A DNA stretch of 64,000 nucleotides, taken from NCBI GenBank assembly GCA_025506515.1, contig CM046444.1, forward strand, positions 70,848,192 through 70,912,191. The letters run 5' to 3'. Under the pieces are notes generated by a model that saw only the letters and a list, made by a program, of their open reading frames with translations, was not told where the DNA came from and searched no databases. Of this stretch, positions 44,011-56,313 are shown one piece after another; the first letter of the stretch is position 1, and every line of letters begins with the position of its first letter. The translations under genes were made by a program, and so were the position numbers. This stretch comes from Flaveria trinervia (taxonomy: Eukaryota; Streptophyta; Magnoliopsida; Asterales; Asteraceae).

Positions 44011-46670
44011 TGTTGTTATTCTTGTCATATGGATGTCCCTACACATAGATGAGATTATTAGTTTTGATCTGAAACCCAGCTTTATTGGTCTTGGGTTCTT
44101 CCAAAGATAATGACATATTGAACCAAAATTTATGCATGGGGGTTCAATGGATGTCTTTAAAGAAGAGGTTTGGGCTACAACATCTTCCTTGATCTTCCAT
44201 TCCATCCCTTGGTTGATCATGGAGGATGAGCTTGTTGAAGCGTTTGTAACTTGGCATTCTTCCGAGCTTCTTCTTTTTGGAAGAAGCATTCACCACCTTT
44301 TCTTCCGAAGAAGTCTTCTCTGGGATGGTTTCAAGGGGACTCTTTTGTTCTTCAGAGTCTTGACAGCTTTAGCTTCCGAAGCATTTTTCCTTCGGAAGAA
44401 GAATCTTCTTCCGAAAGCAGCCTTGCTTCAGAAACAAGTTTTCCCCTTTTCATCACTTGAACCATTTGATATGGTCCAAATGAGTAACCTTCCCTAACTT
44501 CTTCCTTTTTAACATTATTTGCTTAATGTGTGCTAGCAGAATTGTAGTAACAATCTTTGGCCATGTGATTTTGCAGACCACACATTATGCATGCAATGTT
44601 AATCTTTTGGGGATTTAAGGATTGCTGTTTCTTGTTTCTTCTATCTATCATCACTTTTCCCTTTAACTTCTGATCCTTTGGTAGGACAGAAGTGCTGGTA
44701 TTACACCCCTTTCCTAAATCAGAGTTTCCAACCACCTAGAATCCAGCTGAGATGAATATACCCTTTTGCTTTGGGTCTATCTTTAGCTTGGACTCAGCCA
44801 CTTTCTTGGCAGTTTTTCTGGCTGCCTTAGCTCTACTTCTTCTGGCTTTGGTGGTCAGGGTTTGATCATCATTGGTAGGGGAGGGCATAATACCTGGTTC
44901 TTCCCTGTCATGGTCTCCATAGTTGCATCATTCTTTGACTCATGAGAAGGTGGGTCAGCAGATAGAACCTGTTGCTTTTCAGTACCACACCTTGGTTGTC
45001 TTATAGATTCATAAGAGTGTGGTGGAGCAATTTCATTGTTCCCAACCCTCCTTTGTTTTGGTAGCAAAGTTTTGAGTGAGAGGATGACGCAAGAATGGCT
45101 TGGAAGTTTTGCTTGGAAATAGCATACTTCCTCGCTTGAGCCTCAGCTATGACAAGCTAGGCTTGAGCCTCAGTCAATTTGGATATTAAATCCTTTATCT
45201 GAGTCTTATAGTTTGTGTGTTCATGTTTTAAGAGGGACACAATTTTCTCTAACTCCTCAATTTTTTCCTGGTAGTCAGATTCAACCCTTTTAAAGTAAGA
45301 TTTCAAAACATTTAAAGACTCAATATCAATTTAATCTCCATATTGTAGTCCTGATACATTTAACCTTAGCAATACAGGCAGGAGTACAGAGATGTTCATA
45401 TACCTTATTTTCATTTGTTCCGGCCATGAGTGTTTGAGCAGGAGTCACATCATGTACCATGAAGCTCCAATCAACTTCTTCAGCCATTGCAAATGTTTCA
45501 GTTGACTTTCGGTGGGCTTTGGTGTAGAGGGATGTGTGGAGGCCGGTGGGGTTCCCGGTTTGGACTGGGAGCGTTGCATTCCCTTGCAAAATGACCAAGT
45601 TGGTTACAGTTGTAACATTTGGCCTTGGTTTTGTCAAACACAAATTTGTTGTTGATTGGGTTCTGGGGAAATTGCCTTCTAGTTCTCTTAAAGAACTTCT
45701 TTGCTCTGTAGGTTAGAAGAGCCATTTGTTGGACTATGTCCACGTATTCCACATCATCCAGGCTAAAACACTCTAGCATCAAAGCAGTATTGATAATCAC
45801 TTGAATGTCCACTTCCTGAGACAAAAGCACAACTGTCCTGAAAGGAGCTTTGCTGAGCTTGTTGAGACCTTGGTGTCTCAGTAAATGTGATGTATGGCCT
45901 AGAAGAGCAAGATGGCTGCTGGGTGTAAGTTAGGTATTGTTAAGGCTGGGAGATTCCTGAGCCTTCAACAACCATTAAGGTGTTGCTAGCAGATGACTCA
46001 ATGGTTTGCTTGTCTGATGACCCCTCTTACTTTCCATTTCCAAACGGTAACCATCAAGGATCCCATAGAGTTCGGTCATGGTGAGTGTATTCAGATTTTC
46101 TGTTCTCTTGATAGTGACACAGTAAAATGTCCACTCATTAGGTAACGCACTCATGAAGTTTCTTGTAAGGTCTCTGAGTTCATGAGCAATTCCCAAATTG
46201 AAGGGAAGAAATGAGATCCATGTACCTAAAATATTGCTGGCTAAGAGTCTCTCTAGCAACATGGGTAAAATTCTTGAACTGCTGCTTCAGTGAGACCTTC
46301 TTGGAGTCATTTGAGCTTGAGTACATTTGAGCAAGCGCATCAAACAGTTCTTTGGCAGACTTGCAGTGCTCAAACCCCACCATGATAGAGTTTGGAATTG
46401 CAGTCATGAGAACAGTCATAGCGTTGCTGTCAATGTCAAGCTTCTTCCTGTCTTCATCAGAATAATCTTCAACAGCTTTCTCGATCATGGCACCGTTTCC
46501 ACTAGCTACTTTTGGCTTATACGGCCATTGACAATGGATTGCCATATTTTTCTGTCTTGATATCTGATGAAGCCTTCCATTCTTCTGCTCCAGGACCTGA
46601 ATTTTTTAGGGGTGATGATGGGTGCTTTAGTCATCGTCCCCATCTCTACTTCAGATTTGTTGAGGGCCAT
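44011..46670 (-). pseudogene. gag: Element C gag with two zinc knuckles
   Basis: The ATG at 46670 gives MALNKSEVEMGTMTKAPII. A frameshift near 46510 leads to AVEDYSDEDRKKLDIDSNAM and the copia Gag core. The first zinc knuckle CYNCNQLGHFAREC (45576-45617) and the second CIMCGLQNHMAKDC (44550-44591) both keep the C-C-H-C pattern, about 1 kb apart as in element A. The stretch between is charged and coil-like (44760-45330). From 44500 the sequence holds CTTCNGAAG-type words and leads to the protease. Confidence 0.88.
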
Positions 46671-46745
46671 TTTGAGTGAGGTAAAAGGTGGAGTGAAAAA
46701 CAGGTTGATTAGGATGGTAAGATCTCACAATCAAGAGCCTAAGAA

Positions 46746-46757
46746 GCTCTGATACCA
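46746..46757 (-). promoter_or_regulatory. Primer-binding site (initiator tRNA-Met), element C
   Basis: The minus strand reads TGGTATCAGAGC two bases inside the 5' LTR. Confidence 0.92.
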
Positions 46758-46759
46758 AT

Positions 46760-47623
46760 TGCAGGATCGGGTTTGTCATTTAAACACTTGAATTTCTCTC
46801 AAACTCACTTATAGAAACACTCAATTCAGATGAAGTAAAGTCTTTTACAAGAGTTGATAATAATATAATAAGTAGTAAAGGAACACACATAAATCAATTT
46901 TCAAGGCACTTGTATATATTACTTCTCAACTCTAGATATTACAAGACTCTTACAAGCATGATACATGAGTTACAACGAGAGACTATATATACTAGATCCT
47001 ACAGCCGGATATATTTTGATACCAGCTGGAAACCTAGGACTAAAGCATATACTACAATGCTAAAGTTAAGTTATCTTAGATAAAGTATTATCTAAGATAT
47101 GGTAGGCATGACATGTCCATGACTTACCTTTTGTCACCAACTAAAGATGGCAACTGTACTAACAGAAAAAGGTAAACAGTGGATTAAAGTATGGTCAACT
47201 GCATGGCTTTTGAGAAAACGCCATGCAGTATCTCAGAGATTTGCAACGGAGTGTCAGGAAGGCCATACTTATGTCCACTGGATAATAGCAGTGCTTTCCA
47301 AAGGTAAGTTGGCTTCCGAAGAACAAGTTCTTCCGAACCCACTTATACTTCGGAAGAGGCTTCTATACTTCTGAGGCTTGAGGACTTCTGTACTTCAGAA
47401 GTTGACTTCAGATCTTTCTTTCTAAGTCTTGAACTTCAGAAGTTGGTTCTTTATCTTTGGAAGTTGGAACATTTCCTTCGGAAGTAAGCTTTACACTGTG
47501 TCTTCGGAAGATCTCCTTTTTCCTTCGGAAGTTCCACACTTGGCTTTGGAAGTCCTTTATTTGTTGTACCAAAATCTTCTAAGTGACTTGGTTTTGGTTG
47601 CGCCAGCCTTTCTAGATCCAACA
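46760..47623 (-). repeat. 5' LTR of element C
   Basis: This 864-bp partner of 35086-35944 has the CTTCNGAAG array at about 47300-47560 and TATATATA at 46984-46991. Confidence 0.92.
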
Positions 47624-47628
47624 TGATG

Positions 47629-48391
47629 GAATAAGCACCATGGATGATGATGAGCTTCTTAAAGCTATATGGATTGTCTAGAGGGAGACTTGGCTCTATG
47701 TCTCTATCCACCATGGATGAGCATATAAGGGTGATCAAGCAGAAGATTAAAAGAGGAGAGCTCATTGATTTACACTTCCCAATAAGTCAAGCCCCTCAAG
47801 AAATGGAGGTTAAGGTTGAACCTTTTAAGACAACACAACCTGGACCTCATGCCGAGTCTCAGAAAGCTTCATCTTTTGATCCACAGTAGGGTCAAATTCC
47901 CTCTCCTTCTAAACCTGTGAGGGAGGTATACCCAACTGAGAAAGACAAAACAGAACAACAAGGTGTTGCAGCCCAGTCTTTTTTGTTAAAGAGTTCAAAG
48001 AGGAGGAAAAGGATGGCCTCCAAACCCAAGTCGAAGAAGAAGACAAGGTCATCCACCTCCTGACCTCGGGATGAGTTAGAACATCATGAGGAAGTGCAAC
48101 AAGAGGAAGCTCAAACAACTCCTATTCAAGCAGCTCCTCTTGCAACAAGAAGACCCATCTTGTCTTAGACTTACTTCACTAATCCAGAAGGATGGCATGT
48201 ATCAAAGATCAAGGTATTGAGGATGTCTACACATGGCATGACATGTTCAATCTACATCTGCTTAATCTCTTTGAGATAAGAAGATACTATGAGAGTCTGA
48301 GTGATCCTAACCATCTAATGAAGAAAGGTATTGTCATCATAATGTGGGCTTTCAACCCTAAGATCTTCAAATGTTTTGGTAGCATAAGCCT
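47629..48391 (+). pseudogene. Env-like third ORF of element D, right part
   Basis: It resumes with a LLKLYGLSRGRLGSMSLSTM segment and MDEHIRVIKQKIKRGELIDLH, nearly identical to E. A basic motif KRRKRMASKPKSKKK lies near 48000, at the position where A and B have RKKRMA followed by a stop. It ends with EDVYTWHDMFNLHLLNLFEIRRYY, matching E, before the polypurine tract. Confidence 0.75.
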
Positions 48392-48401
48392 AAGGGGAGT
48401 T
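48392..48401 (+). promoter_or_regulatory. Polypurine tract of element D
   Basis: AAGGGGAGTT directly precedes the LTR start TGTAAGG. Confidence 0.8.
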
Positions 48402-49254
48402 TGTAAGGTTTTAGGAAAGGCTGATGTACCTATAACATTCAAAGTTTTTCCTGCATGTATGCATTAAGGTAAAGAAGTAGAGTTGCTTCAGAATTTTTAC
48501 AGCATGCACTAGAAATATTCTAACTGCAAAATCTTTTGAAGCCAAGACCAACATCTTCCGAAGCCAAGATGAACTCTTCCGAAGCCAAAATGAAGTCTTC
48601 CGAAGCCAAAATGAAGTCTTCCAAAGCTTTAAAGACAAAGTCTTCTCAAGCTAAGAAGTGAGGATAGATTATCTTCCGAAGACTTTTGAATACATGCTTT
48701 ATCTAATGTAGTTTACCATAAAGTTGAACCACTTTCTGCTGCAACTCTATTTAGTCACCAACTTACATGAGTTGGTGAAAAGATCCATGAATTTGGTAAA
48801 CTGTACATTGAGGTCTTGAGTCTATGATTTCTACTTTATATACTTTTTTTCCTTTTTGAAATATATTAGGATGTGAGCTGTGGCATGTCATAGTCACTAG
48901 TCAAATGGAAATCTACCTTTTGACTCAACATTTGATTTTGTTATCCAGTTCAAATGTATCCGACTGGCCTTCTAATTATGGCTGGGTATAGGATGTAGTA
49001 TAAAGTATCTCAGGTCCTTGTAACTTTTCTTTATGCTTTTACACTTTTAAAGAACTTCAGAGCAATATACAACATTCTTGAAAACCATATACTTGTGTTG
49101 TGTTGTTCTTAATTTTGTCTTATATTTTGCTTGTGTTCTAAGTATCATTCTAGTGTGTTAGTAGTTCCTTATTTGATCATTTAAGTGTTTTAAAACAACT
49201 TTCCTCATTGTGTGTTTGTGTTGTTAGTGCCCAACCCCTCTAAACTGTCCTGCA
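48402..49254 (+). repeat. 3' LTR of element D
   Basis: This 853-bp LTR aligns with the reverse complement of the LTR of E. CTTCCGAAG words at 48540-48690 are followed by TATAAAG at 48999-49005. It ends GTCCTGCA. Confidence 0.82.
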
Positions 49255-49564
49255 GAATCTATGTCCACTACCACCCGGTTAAGTAACCATTGCACAAAAT
49301 GGTGTTCAGAAACAAAAGGAATGATAAAGGTTTGATCATCAAGAACATGGCTAGACTTATAGTCCAAGGATTCACAAAGGAGGAAGAATAGATTACACTA
49401 ATGTCTTTGCACCTGTTGCATGACTTGAGGCTGTGAGAATCTTCCTTGCTTATGTAGCTTCCAAGAACTTCATAGTTTACCAACTTGATTTCAAATATGA
49501 GGATATAGACAAAGAAGTCTATGTGTGTCAACCTCTAGGATTTGAAGACCCATAACACCCCAAC
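49255..49564 (+). pseudogene. pol: Copia reverse transcriptase fragment (element G)
   Basis: Plus-strand RT, read as VFRNKRNDKGLIIKNMARLIVQGFTKEE and onward, with a stop at the E*I position, VYQLDF and VYVCQPLGFEDP. It starts right after the D LTR and is cut by the E LTR at 49565. It is therefore older than both D and E. Confidence 0.85.
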
Positions 49565-50332
49565 TGTAGGACCGGTGAAGGGGGTCGCTTACAACACAAT
49601 ACAACAAAGAAGAGATTTACCAAACTTAATCAAACAGTAAACAGGATTAACCACACGTGAGACACTAAGACACAAGTAGTATAAGAGAAAGAATAAAAGA
49701 ACACAAGTGTATGGTTTTCAAGAATGCAGTATATTGCTTTCTCTATGTTCTATTACAAGTGTTACAAATCATATATGAAAGATACAAACATGAGATACTT
49801 ATCGTACATCCTACGACCAGCTATACTTTGAAAGCCAGCTAGATACAATTGACTAGACACAAACAAAATCAATTGTAGAGTCAAAAGGCAGATTGCCTTC
49901 TGACTAGTGACAATGACATGCCATAGCTCACATCCTTATCTATTACAAAAAGGATAAAGTACATGAAGTAGAAAGTTACAGACTCAAGACATCAATGTAC
50001 AGTACCAAAAGCATGGACCTTTACACCAACTCATGTAAGTTGGTGACCTTACAGAGATGCAGCGGAAAGGTGTCCAGCTTTATGGAAAAATACATCAGAT
50101 AAAGCATGTGTCAAAAGTCTTCAAAAGAAATCTGTCTTCATAAGTTGAAGCTTCGGAAGACTTCATATTTGGCTTTGGAAGATATTGGTCTTGGCATCGG
50201 AAGATTTCACACTTAGAGTATTTTAGTTGCATGTGTGAAACTTCCTAAGCATTCTTCTTCAATGCACTTGTGCAGCATGCAAGATAGACTTTGGATGTTT
50301 GAGTTGCATCAGCCTCTTCATTAATCTCTACA
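49565..50332 (-). repeat. 3' LTR of element E
   Basis: This 768-bp LTR starts TGTAGGACCGG on the plus strand and ends AATCTCTACA. CTTCGGAAG words lie at 50145-50215. It aligns with the LTR of D in inverse orientation. Confidence 0.87.
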
Positions 50333-50345
50333 AACTCCCCCTAGG
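50333..50345 (-). promoter_or_regulatory. Polypurine tract of element E
   Basis: The minus strand reads CCTAGGGGGAGTT beside the LTR. Confidence 0.88.
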
Positions 50346-50359
50346 CTGATGCTACCAAA

Positions 50360-53300
50360 ACACTTAGTAGACTTTAGATATCAATAGTCCTCATTAGGAT
50401 GATCACAGTTCCTTTCTTCATAAGGTGATCAGGATCCTTCAGACTAACAATATATCTTCTCATATCAAACAGATCATGCAGAGGAAACTAAAACATATCT
50501 TGCCATGTGTAAATGTCTTCAGTGCCTTGATCTCTAATGACACGCCATCTTTCTGGATTTGTGGTGTATGTCCAAGACAAGATGGGTCTTCCTCATGCTA
50601 GAGGAGCTGTTTCAATTGGAGTTGATGTAGTATCCTCTGGTTGCACATCCTCAGGGTGTTCTGACTCATCCTACGGTTTAGAAGAGGGTGCAGTCTTCTT
50701 CTTCTTCTATGGCTTTGGTTTAGAAGGCATCCTCTTCATTCTCTTTACAGGTTTTAACTAAGAAGACTAGCATGTAGTACCAGATTGATCTTCACTGTCT
50801 TTTTCAGTTGGGACTTCCTCTCTCTCAGGCTCAGAAGGAGAGGGAGGTTGACCCTGTTATGGACCAGAAGATGAAGCTTGCTAAGTTTCAGCAGGAGGTC
50901 TAGGTTGTGTTGTCTCTGGTTGTTCAACCTTAACCTCCACTTCAAGTGGGGCTTGACTTGGAGTGGAGTGTAAGTCAATGAGCTCTCCACTTTTGATCTT
51001 CTGCTTGATCACCCTAATATGCTCATCCATAGTGAATAGAGACATAGGGCCAAGTCTCCTTCCGGAGAATCCATATATCTTCATGAAGCTCATCATCCTC
51101 TGCCTATCAGCAGACTTCTTCATGCTCTTTTGTATGATGGCTCTTGATTTTGCAGCTTCTTCCCTTAGCTTTTTCTTAGTTGTCTTTCTGTCCTTGACTA
51201 TCTCAGTTCAAGTTGTTTTAAGTACTCAAACTCAATAGAGTCAAAGGACAAAGGAAGAAGTGCTTTTTCTTGATAAAGGCCTGTGGCATTCAAGTAGTTG
51301 ATAATCCTGCTTCTTTCTTCTTCTTTATCAACTTGAGGTTCTTGTTGAACCACATCCTCTTGTCCAGGACTTTCTTGAACTGGGAGAGGGTAGGCACATG
51401 TTTGTACAATATTTTCTTTCTTCTTTCTTCTTTTATTTGTACTAGAAGCTCTGCATCTTCTGCCTCCTTCTTCTCCCTTGACCTTTCTAGATCAACCAAT
51501 TCATTCAACTCATCCAAGGGGAGAGAAATGACACTGTCTATGTCATAGTTTCTTGTCTGCAGATAATTTATCCTGACTGCCATTAACTCATTGTTCCGAG
51601 TATCTGTTCTGGGGGCAGCCATGATCGCAGACTCCATGACTCTTGAAGACCTAGCAGAGGAACTTTCTCCCCTCAGCTTCCTTTTCCTCTCTCTCCTCAT
51701 CCTCAATCTCCTTAGATGTCATATTTATTTTCCCTTTGTCACTCACAGACCTTGTGACTCAGGGTGGAGAGAGCTTTGGCCTTCATTGCTTGATGCAACT
51801 TTTGAGCTCTGGCCAGAGAGAGGTTAAGAAGCACCTTCACCAGCAGGTGTTTGAATAGGAGTGTGGATCACTGCAACAGTTGATGATAATGAGACAGGGC
51901 TCTCAGGTTCAGCCACGGGCCTTCAGTCAACCTTTCCCTTATGAAACTAATCATAGGGTCTACCTCAACATCCAGTTGACCGATGGCATTGCATGATTAC
52001 CTAAGTCTCCTTCTCAAGCTAAACTCTGCAGTGATTCTGTCTTCGATTCTTTGAGCCAGCCTGTCAGCTTGTCTTGATTTGCTTGGATTGACAAGTGACA
52101 TGTTGACTAGATCTAAACCTTCATAGTAGTTCAAAGTCTGAAAAATTAAGACTTCTTGTAGCCCTTGAACTCTTATGATGATTAGGGCTTTCCTGTTGTT
52201 CTCATACATCCGCCAATGATGTGATTAGAAGAAGGTGAAGATGACATAGCCCTTGGTATCCTATCCTGAAACAGACTCTGTATAAAGGAGTCTGTGTAGT
52301 CCACATCAATGTGAATTTGAGGAGGTTGCTGAGAACGCACATTTGCAAGTGAGTATGGCGAGTCCTCAATGTCCACTCTCTCTGAAGTACTCCTAGGTTC
52401 TGTTGCTTTAATGACTTTCTCCCCCTTTTTGGTAGCATCACCCACTTGCATAGGTGAGCTGGAAGATAGATCAATCACATCCACAGGTTCTTGTGTTCTT
52501 GGTTGAGCTCTTCTTAAGGGTCTCCCAGCTAGTTTTTCCTTAAGATATGAAATCTCAAGATGCTGATCATTGATCCTGTTGTGTAAGGTAGTCACCTGAG
52601 ATTCAAGGTGATTGACCTTTGAGACTAAATAGGTGCATGTTTTAGACAGTTTTTGCACCTTTAGTCTTAGATTCCCCTCATCTTCATCAGAAGACTCATT
52701 GGGGGATTAGATGATTGGACCAAAGTCATCTCTCTCACACCAGCTTCAGGTTCTTGGCTGCTGGTTTTCCTCTGCTCACTGGCTATCTCAATGAGATGTC
52801 AGTAGGTTGAGTTGCCATGGTTGAGGTCTTAATAATGTAATCATGTTCAGAAGTGAGAGCCTTTTCCATATGGTCATCCTAAACAGGTTCAGAAGTGTCC
52901 ACCGTAGTTATAGGTGACTCATGTGGGATAGATATAGGAGACTCAGGAGCATTCATCTCTCTTTGAGTAGGGGTAAAGAAGAGAGACTCATTATACTCAC
53001 TGAAACCTAGATCTTCATCAGTATAGAAATCAAGGTTGGAATTGGTTGGTTGAGATCTATAGGCTAGGGATGATAACTGTCCTTTGAAGGTTGATCACTT
53101 GAGTGTTGAGACTCAGAGTGATGGCTTAAGGCAGTTCCACTAATGAGCTCATCAGGCTAAGCATGAGGAACCTCAGCACTGATCCTTGAAGAGATGGGAG
53201 TGGTCTGCTCCTCAAGATAAGTGGGAGCTCTAGTGTCCATTTCTAACTGTAAGGGTGAGTGTATGGGGACCTCCACAAACTGAATAGTCAGAGCAGGGGT

Positions 53301-54139
53301 TCGTTTCGATTTTCTTTGGTAAGTGAGGGTAATTTGAGGTTGTGTGCGTGGTTGGGATGTAGCAGGTATGGGTTCAACACTATCTTGTGCTGCTAGGTTG
53401 TCACCTTGTGCAATGACCTCTAACATTTTTGGGACTAGGGCTGTTTCTATCCCAGAGAAGCCAACAGTGGGCTTTCTCAGTATTTTAAAGATGTTGGGCT
53501 TCATCTGTCCCAGTTTAACAATGTTACCTCTTTCCTTAACTATGAGCCCAGTTCACAGTTAACAATGTACTAGACATATCTAGGAAACATTTAATATTCT
53601 AAGGAGTCTAAGTTAACAAGAAAGTTGGTAAAAACAACCTGAGAATACCTGAACTTGACCCCTTGAACCATTCCATGGATGATGAAGGAGAGATCCTCAG
53701 GAATCTAGTCCCATCCACCATGCTTGTTTGATAAGATATGGATGACCACATGGAGCAGGAATCTCCAATGGGATGAGACCTTCCTTTTCCTCAAGGTCTT
53801 TACAGAGAAATCTCCCTCATACCATCTGCTCAAAGGAATGATTAACAACTTCCTTTAGGAAGAACACCTCACCTTCTCATCATCCAGCTGAAGATGTCAG
53901 TTGATGATGGCCAGAGTGATGAAGATTGTTCTCCCCTGCACTGTGGCAGACAATGCCTTCTCCTTGTCCATCATGACCTCTTGGCAGGTTTTCCAGAAAT
54001 CAAGCAGCTGATCCTCATAGAATCGACAAACCTTTGAGAAATGAGGATCTTTCTCAAAGCTTAACAGAGCAATGTGATTATGTTGCTTGTGTAGCTGCAT
54101 GGTAAAGTCGGGATCATTTCTGTGAGCGAGATTGGCCAT
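50360..54139 (-). pseudogene. Env-like third ORF of element E
   Basis: I chose the ATG at 54139 because it lies downstream of a TATA box and gives MANLAHRNDPDFTMQLHKQHN with HNHIALL following. The frame is open to about 53897. Later segments are Thr/Pro-rich (53504-53157), a coiled coil (SKVNHLESQVTTLHNRINDQ, 52658-52480), YYEGLDLVNMSLVNPSKSRQ near 52100, YLQTRNYDIDSVISLPLDEL and DLERSREKKEAEDAELLVQI near 51500, INYLNATGLYQEKALL, and IYGFSGRRLGPMSLFTMDEH near 51050. The tail TEDIYTWQDMF is near 50500. Frame breaks separate these parts. No membrane anchor is evident. Confidence 0.75.
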
Positions 54140-54248
54140 TGTGACGTAGCTTAAAGATGAAAAAAGAAGGAAGAAAGAATTTTCAGAGAGAAATTTGGGT
54201 TTTAGGTTTGGAGGAAGAACAGATGATAGCAAGAGGGGGAACCGTTGG

Positions 54249-54256
54249 ATTTATAT
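54249..54256 (-). promoter_or_regulatory. TATA box upstream of the third ORF, element E
   Basis: The minus strand reads CATATAAATCC about 112 bp before the ATG at 54139, after the CTTCNGAAG array. Confidence 0.6.
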
Positions 54257-54344
54257 GTGAGAGGGATTTCTATTAAAAGATTAATGAAAGAGGAAAAACA
54301 TTGAAATCCGGAAAAACATTTAAAACTTGATTGCTTTGTATATA

Positions 54345-54545
54345 AAACACAAAGCTTCCGAGAGTTAATTTTGCTTCGGAAGAAAATGGTCCTTGAAAAT
54401 AAGTAAGTGTCTGAGACAAGTATTTAAGCTTCGGAAGATAGATTAAAAATCTCTTCCGAAGGTAAATTTCATAGACAGTTATTTATTTTGAAGGAATGAT
54501 TTGTTTCCGAAGTTAAAAGCATAACTTCCGAAGGATCAAAAAATA
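54345..54545 (-). repeat. CTTCNGAAG palindromic-word array, element E
   Basis: Words GCTTCGGAAG, CTTCCGAAGG and CTTCCGAG recur six to eight times in 200 bp just upstream of the TATA box, as in element C. Confidence 0.75.
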
Positions 54546-54679
54546 ATCAAAAAACTAAGGAAAGTCTTCAAAAAGATAATTTTATCCAAAGAAAACATGA
54601 GCTTATGAAAGTGATGAACTAGACAACTTAGGACACACATATTTTAAGAAATAATAAGAATTAGTTTTAAGAAAAGCTT

Positions 54680-55315
54680 ACTCAAAGTTGATCATCCCAA
54701 TAGCTGATATTAGATATTTAAATCTCTGTTCATCAAAAGCCTTTGTAAACAAATCCGCATATCGTTCATTTGTGTGAACTTTGGCTAGTTTAATTAATCC
54801 CTTTTCATAGTTATCTCTTATTAAGTGATACTTGATATTGATGTGTTGGTCCTTGAGTGCTGCACAGGATTCTCTGTGATTGAGATAGCACTATTGTTGT
54901 CTATATGAATGGGAGTCTCCTTGAAGTTTAACCCATACTCCGACATCTAATTTTGAATCCAAAGCACTTGAGCACAGCAGCTTGCAGCAGCAATGTATTA
55001 ATCTTCAGCAGTTGATGTAGAGACACAGGATTGTTTCTTGCATTATCATGAGACCACCCTTCCACCAAGGAACTGACATCCCCCAAATGTGGACTTTGCA
55101 GTCATGTTGCAAGCACCAAAATCACTATCTATATAAGCATACATATTGAAGTCAGGATTCTTTGGGTACCATAAACCAAGTGTTGAGGCACCTTTGAGGT
55201 ATCTAAGAATCCTCTTGATAGTGATGAGGTGAGACATCTTAGGGTTGGCTTGATATCTTGCACAAATACATGTAGCAAACATAATATCGGGCCTGCTAGT
55301 AGTAAGATATATAAG
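54680..55315 (-). pseudogene. pol: Element E reverse transcriptase end and RNase H
   Basis: LIYLTTSRPDIMFATCICARYQANPK begins at the F LTR junction. AYIDSDFGACNMTAKSTFGGCQFLGGRVVS is the RNase H start, with SDSDY changed to IDSDF. Degraded RNase H continues to about 54690 (DQRFKYL equivalent). Stops are visible near 55045 and after. Confidence 0.85.
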
Positions 55316-56313
55316 TGTTAGGATCAGTGATCTATGTTTGATTGATTGACGAGTATTGCAGCGGAATTCAAACAATGAATTAGTCGATTCACAAGAACAA
55401 AACGATATTCAATGAAGAACAAAGACGGTTATAGAGAGAGAGAATATCTGCAAATATATTCATTCAATATTCGCTTTCATGGTAACAGAATGTCACAATT
55501 ATGATTAGGTCGACACCTCTTATATAAGAGATGTGACGTCTGCTGATGTCACTTGATAATGACATCTAACAGATTTATTTCAACTGAAACACAACTACTG
55601 AAGATGTCAAAACAACTGACATCTTCTTACAAAATATGCTAAGTGTTATCAGTTGATACAACTACTGAGAAATATAAAACTACTGAAACTACAACGACTG
55701 AAGAACAAGCTCTTCAGTCGTTTTACAAAACTACTGAAACTAAAAATATAAAACTACTGATATCACAACTACTTAAGAAGTACTATTCAGTAGTTGTGAC
55801 AAACTACTGAAGAAGTACTCTTCAGTAGTTGTCACAAACTACTGAAGAAGTACTCTTCAGTAGTTGTGACAAACTACTGACGCTTCAGTACTTGATCTTC
55901 AGACTTTGACCTTCAGATGTTTCATCAGTGATTACTTTAGTAGATATCATCAGCTGATGTCTTCAGTCTTTGTCTTCAGACTTTGTACATCAGTTGTTGA
56001 TCTTCAGCACTTGTAAACTCTTCAGCTGTTGTACTTCAGTACTTTGGTCTTTCAGCTTCAACACTTGTGTTCTTCAGCTGTTCAGCTTCAGTACTTGTGT
56101 TCTTCAGCTGTTCAGCTTCAGTACTTTAGTTCTTCAGCTGTTGTACTTCAGCACTTTAGTTCTTCAGTTGTTGAAGTCTTCAGCACTTGATCTTCAGCTG
56201 TTCAAGTCTTCAGCACTTGTCAAACTATTGATGAAGCTTTCAGCAGTTGTCGTGATACCATGTGGGACTTAGAGGTTTTCTGATTCTGGCTCATTGGTTC
56301 TTTTGGTCCAACA
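55316..56313 (-). repeat. 3' LTR of element F
   Basis: This 998-bp LTR starts TGTTAGGATCAG on the plus strand and ends TTTGGTCCAACA. About 55600-56260 is filled by ACTACTGAAG / CTTCAGTAGTTG words and related TTCAGCTGTT words. TTATATAA at 55520-55527 follows on the minus strand. Confidence 0.9.

Larger units (their letters stand above)
35086..47623 (-). mobile_element. Full-length copia element C (SIRE/Maximus-like) nested in element D
   Basis: This is the only complete copia element in the window: LTRs 35086-35944 and 46760-47623, primer site 46746-46757, gag, protease, integrase, RT, RNase H, third ORF and polypurine tract, all minus strand, about 12.5 kb. In the first 180 bp of the LTRs I count about five differences, so it is younger than the gypsy insertion. 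Target duplication is TGAGG/TGATG. Several frameshifts make it inactive, but many motifs are intact. Confidence 0.93.
33862..49254 (+). mobile_element. Copia-type element D (3' half), split by element C
   Basis: Only the third ORF, polypurine tract and 3' LTR of D remain. It is a close sister of E, which lies on the opposite strand at 49565-55315. Its left edge abuts the LTR of B, which suggests that B inserted into D or that a deletion joined them. Element C interrupts it with flanks TGAGG (35081-35085) and TGATG (47624-47628). Confidence 0.8.
49565..55315 (-). mobile_element. Copia-type element E (3' half), inserted in G and split by F
   Basis: The minus-strand order is RT and RNase H end (55315 down to 54680), palindromic array, TATA box, third ORF, polypurine tract and 3' LTR. 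The 5' half lies beyond element F, outside the window. The flank at the LTR edge is CCAAC. Confidence 0.85.

Noticed and set aside
55600..56260. CRISPR-like array of short palindromic words
   Set aside because: The words are degenerate, irregularly spaced and without unique spacers or cas genes, and they lie inside a plant LTR.
55970..56272. 100-residue open frame reading LQLFSFST repeats on the plus strand
   Set aside because: It is the translation of LTR word repeats on the strand opposite to the element.
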